Assembly (NCBI GenBank): GCA_046349515.1
Contig: JAXMCE010000002.1
Location: 124,001-188,000, forward strand
Length of the DNA: 64,000 nucleotides
Direction: 5' to 3'
DNA from: JBGPGW01 sp046349515
GTDB taxonomy: Bacteria; Pseudomonadota; Alphaproteobacteria; CADEGL01
Below, one piece after another: positions 1 through 8,171 of this stretch. Within the stretch, counting starts at the first letter, position 1. Each line of letters begins with the position of its first letter. Below the pieces are notes generated by a model that had not been told where the DNA came from, ran no database searches, and worked only from the letters and a program-made list of their open reading frames with translations. The translations under genes and the position numbers were made by a program.

Positions 1-916
1 CCGCGCCCTTGCCCGTCCACAACACGCGCGCACTCTCGATGCCGACGGCCCCTTCGAAGGCCTCGCGCAAGCCGGCCGCGACGAGGAGATGCTCGCCGGG
101 CTTGGCCAGCGAGCCGTCGCGCACGCCGCCGACCTCGAGAAGCACGTAGTCGAAGTCGGCGCCGTAGGCGATCGCCCGATTGCCCGGAATCGTCCAGGGC
201 GTCGTCGTCCAGATGACGGCGCTGGCACCGGCCAAGGCGGGGTCGGCCGCACGCACGATCGGGAAGCGGACATGGATCGTCGTCGAGGTGTGATCGTGAT
301 ACTCGACCTCGGCATCGGCCAACGCCGTCTTCTCGACGACCGACCACAGGACGGGCCGCGCGCCGCGATAGAGCGCGCCGTTCATCGCGAAACGCGCGAT
401 CTCGCGGGCGATCTGCGCCTCCGCGTCATACGACATCGTGGTGTAGGGATGGGCCCAGTCGCCGACGATGCCGAGGCGCTGGAACTCCGCGGACTGGACG
501 CCGATCCAGTGCTGGGCGAACTCGCGGCACTCGCGCCGGAACTCGAGGATGGGAACGGAGTCCTTGTCCTTGCCCGCCGCGCGGTAGGTCTCCTCGACCT
601 TCCATTCGATGGGAAGGCCGTGGCAGTCCCAGCCCGGCACGTAGTTGCTGTCCTTGCCCAGCATCTGCTGCGAGCGACTGACCACGTCCTTCAGGATCTT
701 GTTGAGCGCGTGGCCGATGTGAAGATGGCCGTTGGCATAGGGCGGGCCGTCATGAAGGACGAATTTGGGCCGGCCGGCCGAGGCTTCGCGCTGGATCCCA
801 TAGAGATTCATGGCCTCCCAGCGCGCGAGGAGCTGGGGCTCGCGCTTCGGGAGGTCGGCCTTCATCGGGAATTCGGTGCGCGGCAGGAATACCGTCGCCT
901 TGTAGTCGGTCGCCAT
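1..916 (-). CDS. ileS: Isoleucyl-tRNA synthetase, N-terminal part (cut by window edge)
   Basis: Charges tRNA-Ile with isoleucine in the cytoplasm. About 305 N-terminal residues are visible and the rest lies beyond base 1. The protein starts MATDYKATVFLPRTEFPMKA; the class I HIGH signature is present in the segment PYANGHLHIGHALNKILKD, and GWDCHGLPIEWKVE and WTTTPWTIPGN are typical IleS segments leading into the editing domain. The ATG is at 916, only 8 bases after the ribF stop, so ribF and ileS are very probably cotranscribed, as is usual in alphaproteobacteria. The frame is intact as far as it can be read. Identification is secure. Confidence 0.96.
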   Translation of the reverse strand, partial: MATDYKATVFLPRTEFPMKADLPKREPQLLARWEAMNLYGIQREASAGRPKFVLHDGPPYANGHLHIGHALNKILKDVVSRSQQMLGKDSNYVPGWDCHGLPIEWKVEETYRAAGKDKDSVPILEFRRECREFAQHWIGVQSAEFQRLGIVGDWAHPYTTMSYDAEAQIAREIARFAMNGALYRGARPVLWSVVEKTALADAEVEYHDHTSTTIHVRFPIVRAADPALAGASAVIWTTTPWTIPGNRAIAYGADFDYVLLEVGGVRDGSLAKPGEHLLVAAGLREAFEGAVGIESARVLWTGKGA

Positions 917-924
917 GCCAGAGC

Positions 925-1887
925 CTATCCCGTTGTGTTCGCTTCGGGCGCCGCCTCGAGGATTCGGCGCGCCGCCCGGCAATCCTCGGCGATTTGTGCC
1001 TTCAAGGCCGCAAGACCGTCAAACTTCTTCTCAGGCCTCAGACGCTCGATCAGCGCCACGCGCAGGTGCTTGCCGTAGAGGTCGTCCGAGAAATCGAAGA
1101 GATGCGCCTCGAGCCGCTCGGCCGTGCCGTCGACCGTCGGGCGCCGGCCGATATTGGCGGCGCCCGGATGCCAGCTGAGCCCGGCCGGCCCCTCGACGCC
1201 GCAGCGCACCGCATAGACGCCGTAGGCGGGACGCACATAGTCATCGAGGAGAAGATTGGCCGTGGGGAAGCCGAGCGTGTTGCCGAGCCGTGCGCCCGTC
1301 TGGACAATTCCTTCGATCTCCCACGGCCGGCCGAGAAGCGTGCCCGCGCGCCGCACGTCGCCCTCCTTGAGGAGCGCCCGGATCGCGCTCGAGGAGTAGA
1401 CCGTGCCGTCGGCGCTGTCGACCGGGCTCACGCTCGTCATGCCGATTCCGGCTTCGGAGGCGAGCGAGCGGAGCCGTGCGACATCGCCCGTCCGGCCATG
1501 CCCGAAGGCGAAGTTGTAGCCGACGACCACATGGCGGAGCCTGAGGCCGTCGACGAGAACGTCTCTTACGAACTGCTCGGCCGACAGGGCGGCGAGCGCC
1601 GCATCGAACGGCAGCACGATGAGAACCTCGACGCCGATCGCTTCGAATTGATGGGCCTTGCTGCGGAAGGGCGTCAGGCGGAAGGACGGTGCCGTCGGCT
1701 GGAAGTAGCTCCGCGGGTGCGGCTCGAAGGTCAGCACCGCCAAAGGCGCATCGAGCGCCCGTGCCCGCTCGCGCGCCACTTCGATGACCTGCCGGTGGCC
1801 GAGATGGACGCCGTCGAAATTGCCGATCGCGGCTACGGCGCGGGAGAGCTCGCTCGGCAGATCGCTATGGTGTCGGACGATGCGCAT
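925..1887 (-). CDS. ribF: Bifunctional riboflavin kinase / FAD synthetase
   Basis: Converts riboflavin to FMN and then FAD. The 320-residue length fits the family. The N-terminal nucleotidyltransferase domain carries GNFDGVHLGHRQVI near residues 22-35, and the C-terminal riboflavin kinase domain carries GRPWEIEGIV, GNTLGFPTANL and the later VYAVR segment. It sits directly upstream of ileS with 8 bases between them and 57 bases downstream of a MaoC hydratase gene on the same strand. The ATG at 1887 gives the family's normal N-terminus. Flavin supply is relevant to the several flavoproteins in the window, but that is only context. Confidence 0.96.
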   Translation of the reverse strand: MRIVRHHSDLPSELSRAVAAIGNFDGVHLGHRQVIEVARERARALDAPLAVLTFEPHPRSYFQPTAPSFRLTPFRSKAHQFEAIGVEVLIVLPFDAALAALSAEQFVRDVLVDGLRLRHVVVGYNFAFGHGRTGDVARLRSLASEAGIGMTSVSPVDSADGTVYSSSAIRALLKEGDVRRAGTLLGRPWEIEGIVQTGARLGNTLGFPTANLLLDDYVRPAYGVYAVRCGVEGPAGLSWHPGAANIGRRPTVDGTAERLEAHLFDFSDDLYGKHLRVALIERLRPEKKFDGLAALKAQIAEDCRAARRILEAAPEANTTG

Positions 1888-1944
1888 GCCGGCGCCAAGG
1901 GTAGCGGGCGTCGTCCCGCATGCAAGCCGATGTGTGGGAGGGGG

Positions 1945-2430
1945 CTAGTTGATGGCGTCGCTATGCTGGCGAGAGGGCACAAGGATATGGGCCTCGCCGT
2001 CGAGGACCACCGTGTCGCCGACCGAACAGACCGTCTCGATCGTCACGCGACGCTTCTCGACATTGATCTCCTTGACGGTCGCGCGCACCTCGACCGTGTC
2101 GCCGACGCGCACCGGGGCGCGGAAGCGCAGGCTCTGGGTGAGATAGACGCAGCCCGGCCCCGGCAGCCGCGTGCCGATGACGGTCGAAATGAAGCTCGCC
2201 GTGAGCATGCCATGGACGATTGGTCCGCCGAACCGCGTGCCGGTCGCGAAATCACGGTTCAAATGCAGCGGATTCGTGTCACCCGAGACACCGGAGAACA
2301 AAACGAGATCCGCGTCGGTCACCGTCTTGCCGAAGAAGGCGCTCATGCCGATCGCCAGATCCTCGACGTAGTAGCCGTGGAACCGGTCGGTCGGATGGCG
2401 CACCGTGCTACCTGATGCGTCAGGCGACAT
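1945..2430 (-). CDS. MaoC family (R)-specific enoyl-CoA hydratase-like protein
   Basis: A 161-residue hot-dog fold protein. The hydratase 2 motif is visible as FSGVSGDTNPLHLN, with the Asp and His that act in (R)-specific hydration of enoyl-CoA, followed by GGPIVHGML. The family interconverts trans-2-enoyl-CoA and (R)-3-hydroxyacyl-CoA, in polyhydroxyalkanoate precursor supply or in the ethylmalonyl-CoA pathway (mesaconyl-CoA hydratase is a longer relative). The exact substrate cannot be read from sequence. It is the first gene of a probable MaoC-ribF-ileS transcription unit and is divergent from the Crp-type regulator, with 303 bases between the starts. Confidence 0.85.
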   Translation of the reverse strand: MSPDASGSTVRHPTDRFHGYYVEDLAIGMSAFFGKTVTDADLVLFSGVSGDTNPLHLNRDFATGTRFGGPIVHGMLTASFISTVIGTRLPGPGCVYLTQSLRFRAPVRVGDTVEVRATVKEINVEKRRVTIETVCSVGDTVVLDGEAHILVPSRQHSDAIN

Positions 2431-2733
2431 GGAGCTTCACCCGCAGTTGTTGCAATGCAATACTCTTTTTCGCGCCGCAATATAACCGATGGGAACCTAC
2501 GCATCAAGGTACCGCCGCTCTACGACCGACGACATATGGTCAGGGCGGCGAGCAACCCGATGTCCTAACGGCGACACGTGTCCCGGAACGCGAAGGGGGA
2601 GGCATGAGAATCGGAGCGCCGCGGCATCGCGGACGAGGCCGCGTACCGTCGCAAATTGCACTCGCGACCGCGCATCGGCATCACTAACATGCGCACAGTC
2701 CGGTTAGACTCGGCCTACGGTGGGGACCGAACG
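2431..2733. other. Intergenic region between divergent MaoC and Crp genes
   Basis: About 300 bases between two divergent starts, so it should hold both promoters. An A/T-richer pocket lies at about 2455-2490. No convincing -35/-10 pair or structured RNA was found. An upstream in-frame ATG for the Crp gene exists at 2656, but the stretch it would add has no Crp-family character. Confidence 0.4.
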
Positions 2734-3438
2734 ATGCGCGAGCCGGAAAGGCGCAAGACACTCGACGGCATCGCGCTCTTGAAGGGCCTGCCGCCGCAGG
2801 AAATCCGCGAGCTCGCCAAGATCTGTGTCTGGCGCGAGTGCAAGGCGCACGAGCAGATTTTCGACCGCCACCACGAATCGCACGACATCTACTTTGTCGT
2901 CGCGGGCAAGGTCCGCATCGTTAACTATTCGATGTCGGGCCGCGAGGTGAGCTTCGACGATATCCCGGCAGGCGGATCCTTCGGCGAGCTTGCGGCCATC
3001 GATGGCGGCCCGCGATCGGCGAGCGTCGTCGCGATCGAGGATACGACCGTCGCGACGCTCTCCCCCCGCCACGTCATGGAGCTTGTCGACAAGCATCCAA
3101 CGGTCGCGGTCGCGATGCTGCGGCGTCTCGCCCACATGGTCCGCACTGCGACCGATCGGATCATGGATTTGAGCACGCTCGGCGCGCACAACCGGGTCTA
3201 TGCCGAGCTGTTGCGCCTGGCGCGCGAGGCCGGCGGGAGCGAGGAGGGCGAGGCCACGATCCGCCCCATTCCCACCCACTCGGAGATCGCCAGCCGGGTC
3301 AGCACGACCCGCGAGACCGTCGCGCGTGTTCTGAGCGAACTCCAGCACAACGATCTCGTGCGGCGCGACCACAACGCCTTGTTCGTCGCCGACATCGGCC
3401 GCCTGCGCGACATGGTCGAAGAGTTCCGCGGCGAATAG
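2734..3438 (+). CDS. Crp/Fnr family transcriptional regulator, cAMP-type
   Basis: A 234-residue activator/repressor of the CRP branch. The cyclic-nucleotide domain (about residues 18-130) keeps the phosphate-binding cassette: FGELAAI with Glu85, then Arg94-Ser95 in GGPRSAS, which in CRP contact cyclic nucleotide. The C-terminal winged helix (about 178-228) has THSEIASRVS and recognition helix TTRETVARVLSELQ, with Arg193, Glu194 and Arg198 in the positions that read TGTGA in E. coli CRP. No cysteine cluster of FNR type is seen at the N-terminus. The start at 2734 is chosen because family homology begins there and a GGTGGGG stretch precedes it. It faces a nucleotide cyclase gene at 3670-5886, suggesting a local second-messenger circuit. 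Confidence 0.9.
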   Translation: MREPERRKTLDGIALLKGLPPQEIRELAKICVWRECKAHEQIFDRHHESHDIYFVVAGKVRIVNYSMSGREVSFDDIPAGGSFGELAAIDGGPRSASVVAIEDTTVATLSPRHVMELVDKHPTVAVAMLRRLAHMVRTATDRIMDLSTLGAHNRVYAELLRLAREAGGSEEGEATIRPIPTHSEIASRVSTTRETVARVLSELQHNDLVRRDHNALFVADIGRLRDMVEEFRGE

Positions 3439-3475
3439 CCCACTCTTTCGACATACGGCGTCGGGGCAAGACCTC

Positions 3476-3491
3476 TGTGATGCCAGTCACT
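3476..3491. promoter_or_regulatory. CRP-like palindromic site
   Basis: TGTGA-TGCCAG-TCACT: the two half sites are separated by six bases, differing from the classic CRP consensus TGTGA-N6-TCACA in one outer base. It lies 38 bases after the stop of the Crp-type gene, in the convergent region before the cyclase, so no annotated start lies directly downstream. It could mark an unannotated transcript, an antisense promoter for the cyclase gene, or a chance match. Confidence 0.4.
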
Positions 3492-3594
3492 GTGCGCACG
3501 AGGGACCCGGCTTAGGCTGAGATCGTCGATGGGATGCGCTGGATCCGCGTCCCGACGAACGGTCCAGGCAGGACCTCCTCTCCAAAACGCATCG

Positions 3595-3629
3595 CCAAGG
3601 GGTCGGAGTGGCTCGCTCCGGCCCCTTGG
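3595..3629. terminator. Long hairpin between convergent genes, likely bidirectional terminator
   Basis: Two 14-base arms (3595-3608 and 3616-3629) pair with one G-T wobble around a 7-base loop. The hairpin lies between the Crp gene ending at 3438 and the cyclase gene ending at 3670 on the other strand. Read on the minus strand it is followed shortly by TTTT. The position suits a terminator for the cyclase transcript and perhaps for both genes. Confidence 0.6.
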
Positions 3630-3669
3630 TCGTCGCGCCTCCGCCTCGACCATCCGAACCGAGACGCGG

Positions 3670-5886
3670 TTACTTGTGCCGCGCCTCGTAGACGCCGTCC
3701 CAATCGGGCGGCGGCGGGCTGTCCGCGAATTCCCGGAGGCGCGCGGCGTAGAGATCGTAGACAGAGCGAAGCGCCCCGTTGCCGATGCGTCGGCACTCTT
3801 CGAGTCGTGCCGCCGCCCCCGCCCAGTCGCGCGCCCGGTAGGCCGCGAGCATCGTGTCATGCCGGGCCCTCTGAGCCTGGAACTCCGTGCTGGCCGCGAC
3901 GGACTCGTCGCCGAGCAGCGTGAAGATTCGCACGGGCTTCGTCCGCCCTTTGACGCGCAGGAGATCGAGCTCCATCGTCGCGAGGGACGCCGCCTCCTTC
4001 TCCGTCGTCTCGCTGATGACGATGTCGACCCCGTAGGTCTTGCTCTGCCCTTCGAGACGCGAGGCCAGGTTCACATCATCACCGAGAACGGAATAGTCGA
4101 AGCGCTGGTCGGAGCCCATGTTACCGACGCAACAAACCCCCGTGTTGACGCCGATGCCGATGCGCACGGGTTCGAAGGCGCGGCCGCTCTCCTCCGCCGC
4201 CCAAGCCGCGTTGAGCCGCGCGAGCTCGCGGCGCATGCCGAGCGCCGCCCGGCAGGCATTGAGCGCATGCTCCGAATCGTCGAGCGGCGCATTCCAGAAC
4301 GCCATGATGCAGTCGCCGATGTACTTGTCGATCGTGCCGCGCGCCGAGAGCACCACGTCCGTCATGGGCGTGAGGTAGCGGTTGACGAAGCGCGTCAGGC
4401 CGTGCGCGTCGAGATGCTCCGAGCGCGCCGTGAAGTCGCGGATGTCGTTGAAGAGAATCGTCATCTCGCGCATCTCGCCGCCAAGCGTCAGGCGCTCGGG
4501 ATGTTCGGCCAGCCGGTCGACGACGGCCGGCGAGATGTAGCGCCCGAAGGCGCTTCGCACCCAGCGCCGCTCGCTTTCGGTCCTGAGGAAGATGAGCCCC
4601 GTCTCGACGACGTAGACGGCCAGGATCGTGAGCGAGGGGAAGACCGGATCGAGCAGCCATTGGAGAGAAGCGAACGCATACCAGGACCCGCCGATGGCGA
4701 CGGCGATGGCACCCATGCCGAGGAGGCCGCACCACCGAGCACCCACATTGGGCAGCAGGACGATGAGCACGAGCCCGATGATGACGACGTAGACGATCTC
4801 GAGGCCTGGCGCGAAATCGGGCCGCAAGAGATAGGAGCCCGTGAGGATCTGCTCGATGACCTCGGCATAGACTTCGACACCGGCCGCCGCGGGATTGAGC
4901 GGGGTCGTCCGCAGATCCTTGAGCCCCGCCGCCGTCGTGCCGATGAAGAGGATGCGGCCCGCCACGTCCTCCGGATTGAAATCGGGCTCGAAGACTCTCC
5001 AGGCCGGGATGAAGCGGTCGGGCTCGGTGCCGCTGTAGTGAATCCACACGCGTGCCTGCGCGTCCGTCGGCACGACGAACTGGCCGATCTTGACCTGGCT
5101 CACGCCCGTGTGCTGGCCGAAGCTTTCGACACCGCTCGCGCCCGAGGACTTGACGACGTAGGTCGAAGCGCCCTGCGCGATGCGCAGCCCCTCGGCGCCG
5201 AGCGAGGGATAGATCTCCTCGCCCATGCGGAGGATGAGCGGGGTCCGCCGGATGACGCCGTCGCGGTCCGGCAGGCCGGTGACGCTGCCATTGCCGGATG
5301 CCGCCGCCTCGAGCACCGGAAGGCTCGGCACGGCCCCCGCGTAGTCGAGAAGAAACGGCTTCGGATCGTCGCCCGCGAGCGCGAAGCCCGCCTTGAGCGC
5401 GGGCGGACGGTTGCCGCCGCTGTTGGTGAGGACGAATCCGGTGATGGTGGGCGTGCTCCCGATCGCCGCCGCCAGCACGTCGTCGCTGTCCGGCAGATCG
5501 CGCAGCTGGGCGCGGAGCGGCTCGAAGTCCGGCGTGCTCGGCAGGTAGCGCGCGATGCGGGAGGGCGAGGTCCGGTCGGGCTCGGCGAAGACGACGTCGA
5601 AGCCGATCGCAACGGCCCCCATGGCGCCGAGACGCTCGATGAGTTGCGCGACGATGGTTCGCGGCCAAGGCCATTGCCCCACGCGTTCGAGCGAGCCCTC
5701 GTCGATGTCGATGATGCGGACCGGCGCGTTGGGGTCGTAAGCGCGCGGCTTCAGCCGCAGATAGGTGTCGAAGACGATCAGGCGCGCCTGCTCGACGAGC
5801 CAGGGCTCGCTGGCCCGAATCATCACGGCCGCGAACAGGATGCACAGCGGCACGAGGATATGGAGCCGACGTCCGAACCAGCGCAT
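3670..5886 (-). CDS. CHASE2-domain class III adenylate/guanylate cyclase
   Basis: A 738-residue membrane-bound sensor cyclase. One N-terminal membrane segment (about residues 8-25) is followed by an extracytoplasmic CHASE2 domain (about 30-345), three closely spaced membrane helices (about 355-430), and a cytoplasmic class III cyclase domain (about 470-650). The metal-binding aspartates are Asp481 in LFNDIRDFT and Asp525 in DKYIGD. Lys521 is the purine-specifying residue of adenylate cyclases, and the transition-state Asn/Arg pair is in GDDVNLASRLE. VKGRTKPVRIF closes the domain, and a helical tail of about 80 residues follows. It is convergent with the Crp-type gene at 2734-3438, so the likely product is cAMP, although guanylate cyclase activity cannot be excluded. 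Confidence 0.92.
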   Translation of the reverse strand: MRWFGRRLHILVPLCILFAAVMIRASEPWLVEQARLIVFDTYLRLKPRAYDPNAPVRIIDIDEGSLERVGQWPWPRTIVAQLIERLGAMGAVAIGFDVVFAEPDRTSPSRIARYLPSTPDFEPLRAQLRDLPDSDDVLAAAIGSTPTITGFVLTNSGGNRPPALKAGFALAGDDPKPFLLDYAGAVPSLPVLEAAASGNGSVTGLPDRDGVIRRTPLILRMGEEIYPSLGAEGLRIAQGASTYVVKSSGASGVESFGQHTGVSQVKIGQFVVPTDAQARVWIHYSGTEPDRFIPAWRVFEPDFNPEDVAGRILFIGTTAAGLKDLRTTPLNPAAAGVEVYAEVIEQILTGSYLLRPDFAPGLEIVYVVIIGLVLIVLLPNVGARWCGLLGMGAIAVAIGGSWYAFASLQWLLDPVFPSLTILAVYVVETGLIFLRTESERRWVRSAFGRYISPAVVDRLAEHPERLTLGGEMREMTILFNDIRDFTARSEHLDAHGLTRFVNRYLTPMTDVVLSARGTIDKYIGDCIMAFWNAPLDDSEHALNACRAALGMRRELARLNAAWAAEESGRAFEPVRIGIGVNTGVCCVGNMGSDQRFDYSVLGDDVNLASRLEGQSKTYGVDIVISETTEKEAASLATMELDLLRVKGRTKPVRIFTLLGDESVAASTEFQAQRARHDTMLAAYRARDWAGAAARLEECRRIGNGALRSVYDLYAARLREFADSPPPPDWDGVYEARHK

Positions 5887-5923
5887 GGGAACCGTCGGCC
5901 CTCTATGCGGTCAACGCCATCGC

Positions 5924-6226
5924 TCAGCCACGGCCTTTCAGCTCGACCTCGACAAAGGCAAAGGGAAAGTCGTTGAGGTTCTTCACGTCGTGCTCGACGC
6001 CTGCCTGGCGGAAATAGCATTGACCGGTCGCCAGGTCGGCGCGCGAAGCCCCGGCGGGACCCGTGAGGCCGAGCTGCCCCGTGACGAGCGGGATGATCAC
6101 GTAATCGAATTCGTGGCGGTGGTAGCCCGTCGCCGCCCCGGGCGCGAAGTCCCACCGCGTCACGCGCACGCGCTCGTTGTCGATCTGCATGCTCGGCACC
6201 GCGCGGTCTTCGTCCGATGCGGCCAT
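5924..6226 (-). CDS. Small single-domain cupin protein
   Basis: A 100-residue single cupin domain. Motif 1 is GYHRHEFDYVI with His residues and Glu; motif 2 is the HDVKNL region after FRQAGVEH. The ligand is not predictable; small cupins of this kind bind a metal and often act as sensors or isomerases. The ATG at 6226 has GGGAGGA just upstream. It lies 37 bases upstream of the cyclase gene on the same strand and may be cotranscribed with it. It is divergent from the two membrane genes that start at 6323. Confidence 0.8.
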   Translation of the reverse strand: MAASDEDRAVPSMQIDNERVRVTRWDFAPGAATGYHRHEFDYVIIPLVTGQLGLTGPAGASRADLATGQCYFRQAGVEHDVKNLNDFPFAFVEVELKGRG

Positions 6227-6322
6227 CGCCTATCCTCCCTCTCTCGTCGCGCGACCGTACTCATTCGCGCACGCGCCTTCAACACGCGTGCCTCGACCGC
6301 GCGCCGGTGCTACCCTTCCGCC

Positions 6323-6508
6323 ATGTCCGGCCTCGCCCGTACCGCACTTGGTGCTATCGCGATCGCCCTCGTGCTCACGGCCGCGTTCTCCTTCGCCTAT
6401 CCCCATGTCGCAATCACGACGGAACTCATCGCGCTCTTCGCGCTCGTGGGCCTCCTCGTGGCGGCCGGTTTCGCCGCCGTCGTCCGCCGCAAGGGAACGA
6501 AGCCGTGA
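6323..6508 (+). CDS. Small two-helix membrane protein
   Basis: A 61-residue protein with two hydrophobic helices (about residues 8-25 and 34-54), a short turn containing YPHVA between them, and a basic C-terminal end RRKGTK. No family was recognised. The stop overlaps the GTG start of the next gene (GTGA), a sign of translational coupling, so both are probably real and expressed together. The function is unknown. Confidence 0.6.
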   Translation: MSGLARTALGAIAIALVLTAAFSFAYPHVAITTELIALFALVGLLVAAGFAAVVRRKGTKP

Positions 6509-7326
6509 GGGGCCGGCGCCCGGGCCTTTGGGCGGGCCTCGCCGCTCTCGTCGCACTCGGTCTCGGCGCGCTCTGGGTCCTCAACCACCTGTCGCTCCCG
6601 ACAGGCCTGCCGCCCTCGCCCGGCCCTCCGCCGGTCACCCCGGCGAAGCCGCCGCCCGTATCGGGCGAAGGGGACGGCCATCCGGCGATCTTCGACACGG
6701 TCTATGCATTCCTCAAGGACGGCGGGACGGAAGCTCAAGGCTACGGTCTCTACTCCTACGCGCTTCTCAGCGGCGATTCGCCTCGGGCCAAGCGCTTCCT
6801 CGTCGAATTGTTTCGCACGACGATCGCGGCCGAGGACAGCGCGGTCGAGCGGAAGCGTCTTAACATCCTCTACCTTCCCGTCACGGGCGGCTGGGATTCC
6901 TCCTGGCGGCCAAAGCCCGATTCGCCCGAGAGCGCGGCCGAGCAATTCGCGCGCGAGGGCTACAGCTTCGCCTTCGCACAGAAGATCTTGTCTCAGCTCT
7001 GCGCGGCACCGGCCGAGAGCGTCCGCGCGCTGTGCGCGGGCGACCTCACGCGCGGGCCCTATCTACTTACCTATGCGAGCCCCATCAGCGCGCTCGCCCA
7101 GTTCCCTCCGCCCTATCTCGTGCTCGATCTCAGCGACGTGCACGAGAACGCCTTCGCCGAGTTCATCGCTGCCTACAAGACGCAGGTGAAGCGCGCCGAC
7201 TACACGGACCGCGAACGGATCGACACCTTCCGTCTCGAGCTTCTCAAGATCGTCATACCGGCCGCCGATTGGGTGGGACCGGCGGCGAAAGCGGTCTCGG
7301 AGATTCTTCACATGGTCGACAAGTAG
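6505..7326 (+). CDS. Membrane-anchored protein with proline-rich linker, unknown function
   Basis: A 273-residue protein read from a GTG at 6505 that overlaps the preceding stop. One N-terminal membrane helix (WAGLAALVALGLGALWVL, about residues 8-26) is followed by a proline-rich linker (about 33-50) and a soluble domain of about 220 residues, presumably periplasmic. The domain begins FDTVYAFLKDGG and contains four or five predicted helices and only two cysteines, in SQLCAAP and RALCAGD. No known family was recognised. The upstream in-frame extension antisense to the cupin is rejected because it has no protein-like character. Confidence 0.65.
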   Translation: MRGRRPGLWAGLAALVALGLGALWVLNHLSLPTGLPPSPGPPPVTPAKPPPVSGEGDGHPAIFDTVYAFLKDGGTEAQGYGLYSYALLSGDSPRAKRFLVELFRTTIAAEDSAVERKRLNILYLPVTGGWDSSWRPKPDSPESAAEQFAREGYSFAFAQKILSQLCAAPAESVRALCAGDLTRGPYLLTYASPISALAQFPPPYLVLDLSDVHENAFAEFIAAYKTQVKRADYTDRERIDTFRLELLKIVIPAADWVGPAAKAVSEILHMVDK

Positions 7327-7430
7327 CGGCGAGGCAACCGGGCACGCGGCGCAGAATGCCGGTGATCGCCACGCTGTTCTGCTAACCTTCCGGAGAGAAG
7401 GCCGACTTCCGGCAGCAAAGGACGTGCGAC

Positions 7431-8165
7431 ATGGCGAACGGTGCTTCCCTCCCCTCTTCGAGCCTTGAAAGCGTCGTCGTCACGGGCGCGGCCGGCGACA
7501 TGGGCCTCGCCATCGCCGAGAGCTTCTTGGCCGACGGCTTCCGGGTTTATGGCGCCGATCTCGCGCCGGTACCCGAGCGCGCGGGGTTCGTTGGGATCAC
7601 GCTCGACGTGACCGATCGTGCCGCCGTCTTCGCGCTCGCCGAGCGCGCCGCGGCAGAGACCCGGCTCGCGGTCTGGGTCAATGCCGCCGGCATCTTCGTG
7701 AAGGCCCGCGTCATCGACGCCGATCCGAAGGACTGGGACCGCGTCATCGCAGTCAACCTGACCGGAACGTTCCACGGTTGCGCCGCCGCCTTGCAGGCGA
7801 TGACGGGCAAGGGCGGGCGCATCGTCAACATCGGGTCGCTGTCGGGGCAGCTCGGCGGGCTCGGGGTCCATCCGGCCTACAGCGCCTCCAAGGCCGGTGT
7901 GCATGCCCTCACCAAGAACTACGCGCTCGAAGGCGCGAAGCACGGAGTCACTTGCAATGCCGTCGCCCCCGGCCCGATCGAGGGGCGCATGGCTTCGCAG
8001 TTCGGTGCGCCCACCATCGAGAAGATCCGCGCCGTCAACCCACAGCGCCGGCTCGGCACCATGGACGAGATCGTCCACGCGGTGCGCTACCTCGCCGATC
8101 CCCGCGCCGGCCACACCAACGGCGCGATCCTCCAAATCAACGGCGGCGTGCTGATGACGGGCTAG
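7431..8165 (+). CDS. Short-chain dehydrogenase/reductase
   Basis: A 244-residue SDR with an N-terminal Rossmann fold. The glycine motif is TGAAGDMG, slightly off the classical TGxxxGxG spacing. Other marks are NAAG at the usual position, Ser in NIGSLSG, and the catalytic pair in YSASK. The C-terminal end ILQINGGVLM is typical of SDRs that end with a 3-oxoacyl-reductase-like tail. Substrate unknown. It ends 6 bases before the stop of the convergent RraA-family gene. Confidence 0.87.
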   Translation: MANGASLPSSSLESVVVTGAAGDMGLAIAESFLADGFRVYGADLAPVPERAGFVGITLDVTDRAAVFALAERAAAETRLAVWVNAAGIFVKARVIDADPKDWDRVIAVNLTGTFHGCAAALQAMTGKGGRIVNIGSLSGQLGGLGVHPAYSASKAGVHALTKNYALEGAKHGVTCNAVAPGPIEGRMASQFGAPTIEKIRAVNPQRRLGTMDEIVHAVRYLADPRAGHTNGAILQINGGVLMTG

Positions 8166-8171
8166 CCCTCG

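Noticed and set aside
3529..5976. Very long open frame on the plus strand, antisense to the cyclase gene
   Set aside because: It has the arginine, proline and histidine-rich composition typical of antisense frames in GC-rich genes and no domain character; the cyclase on the other strand is fully supported.
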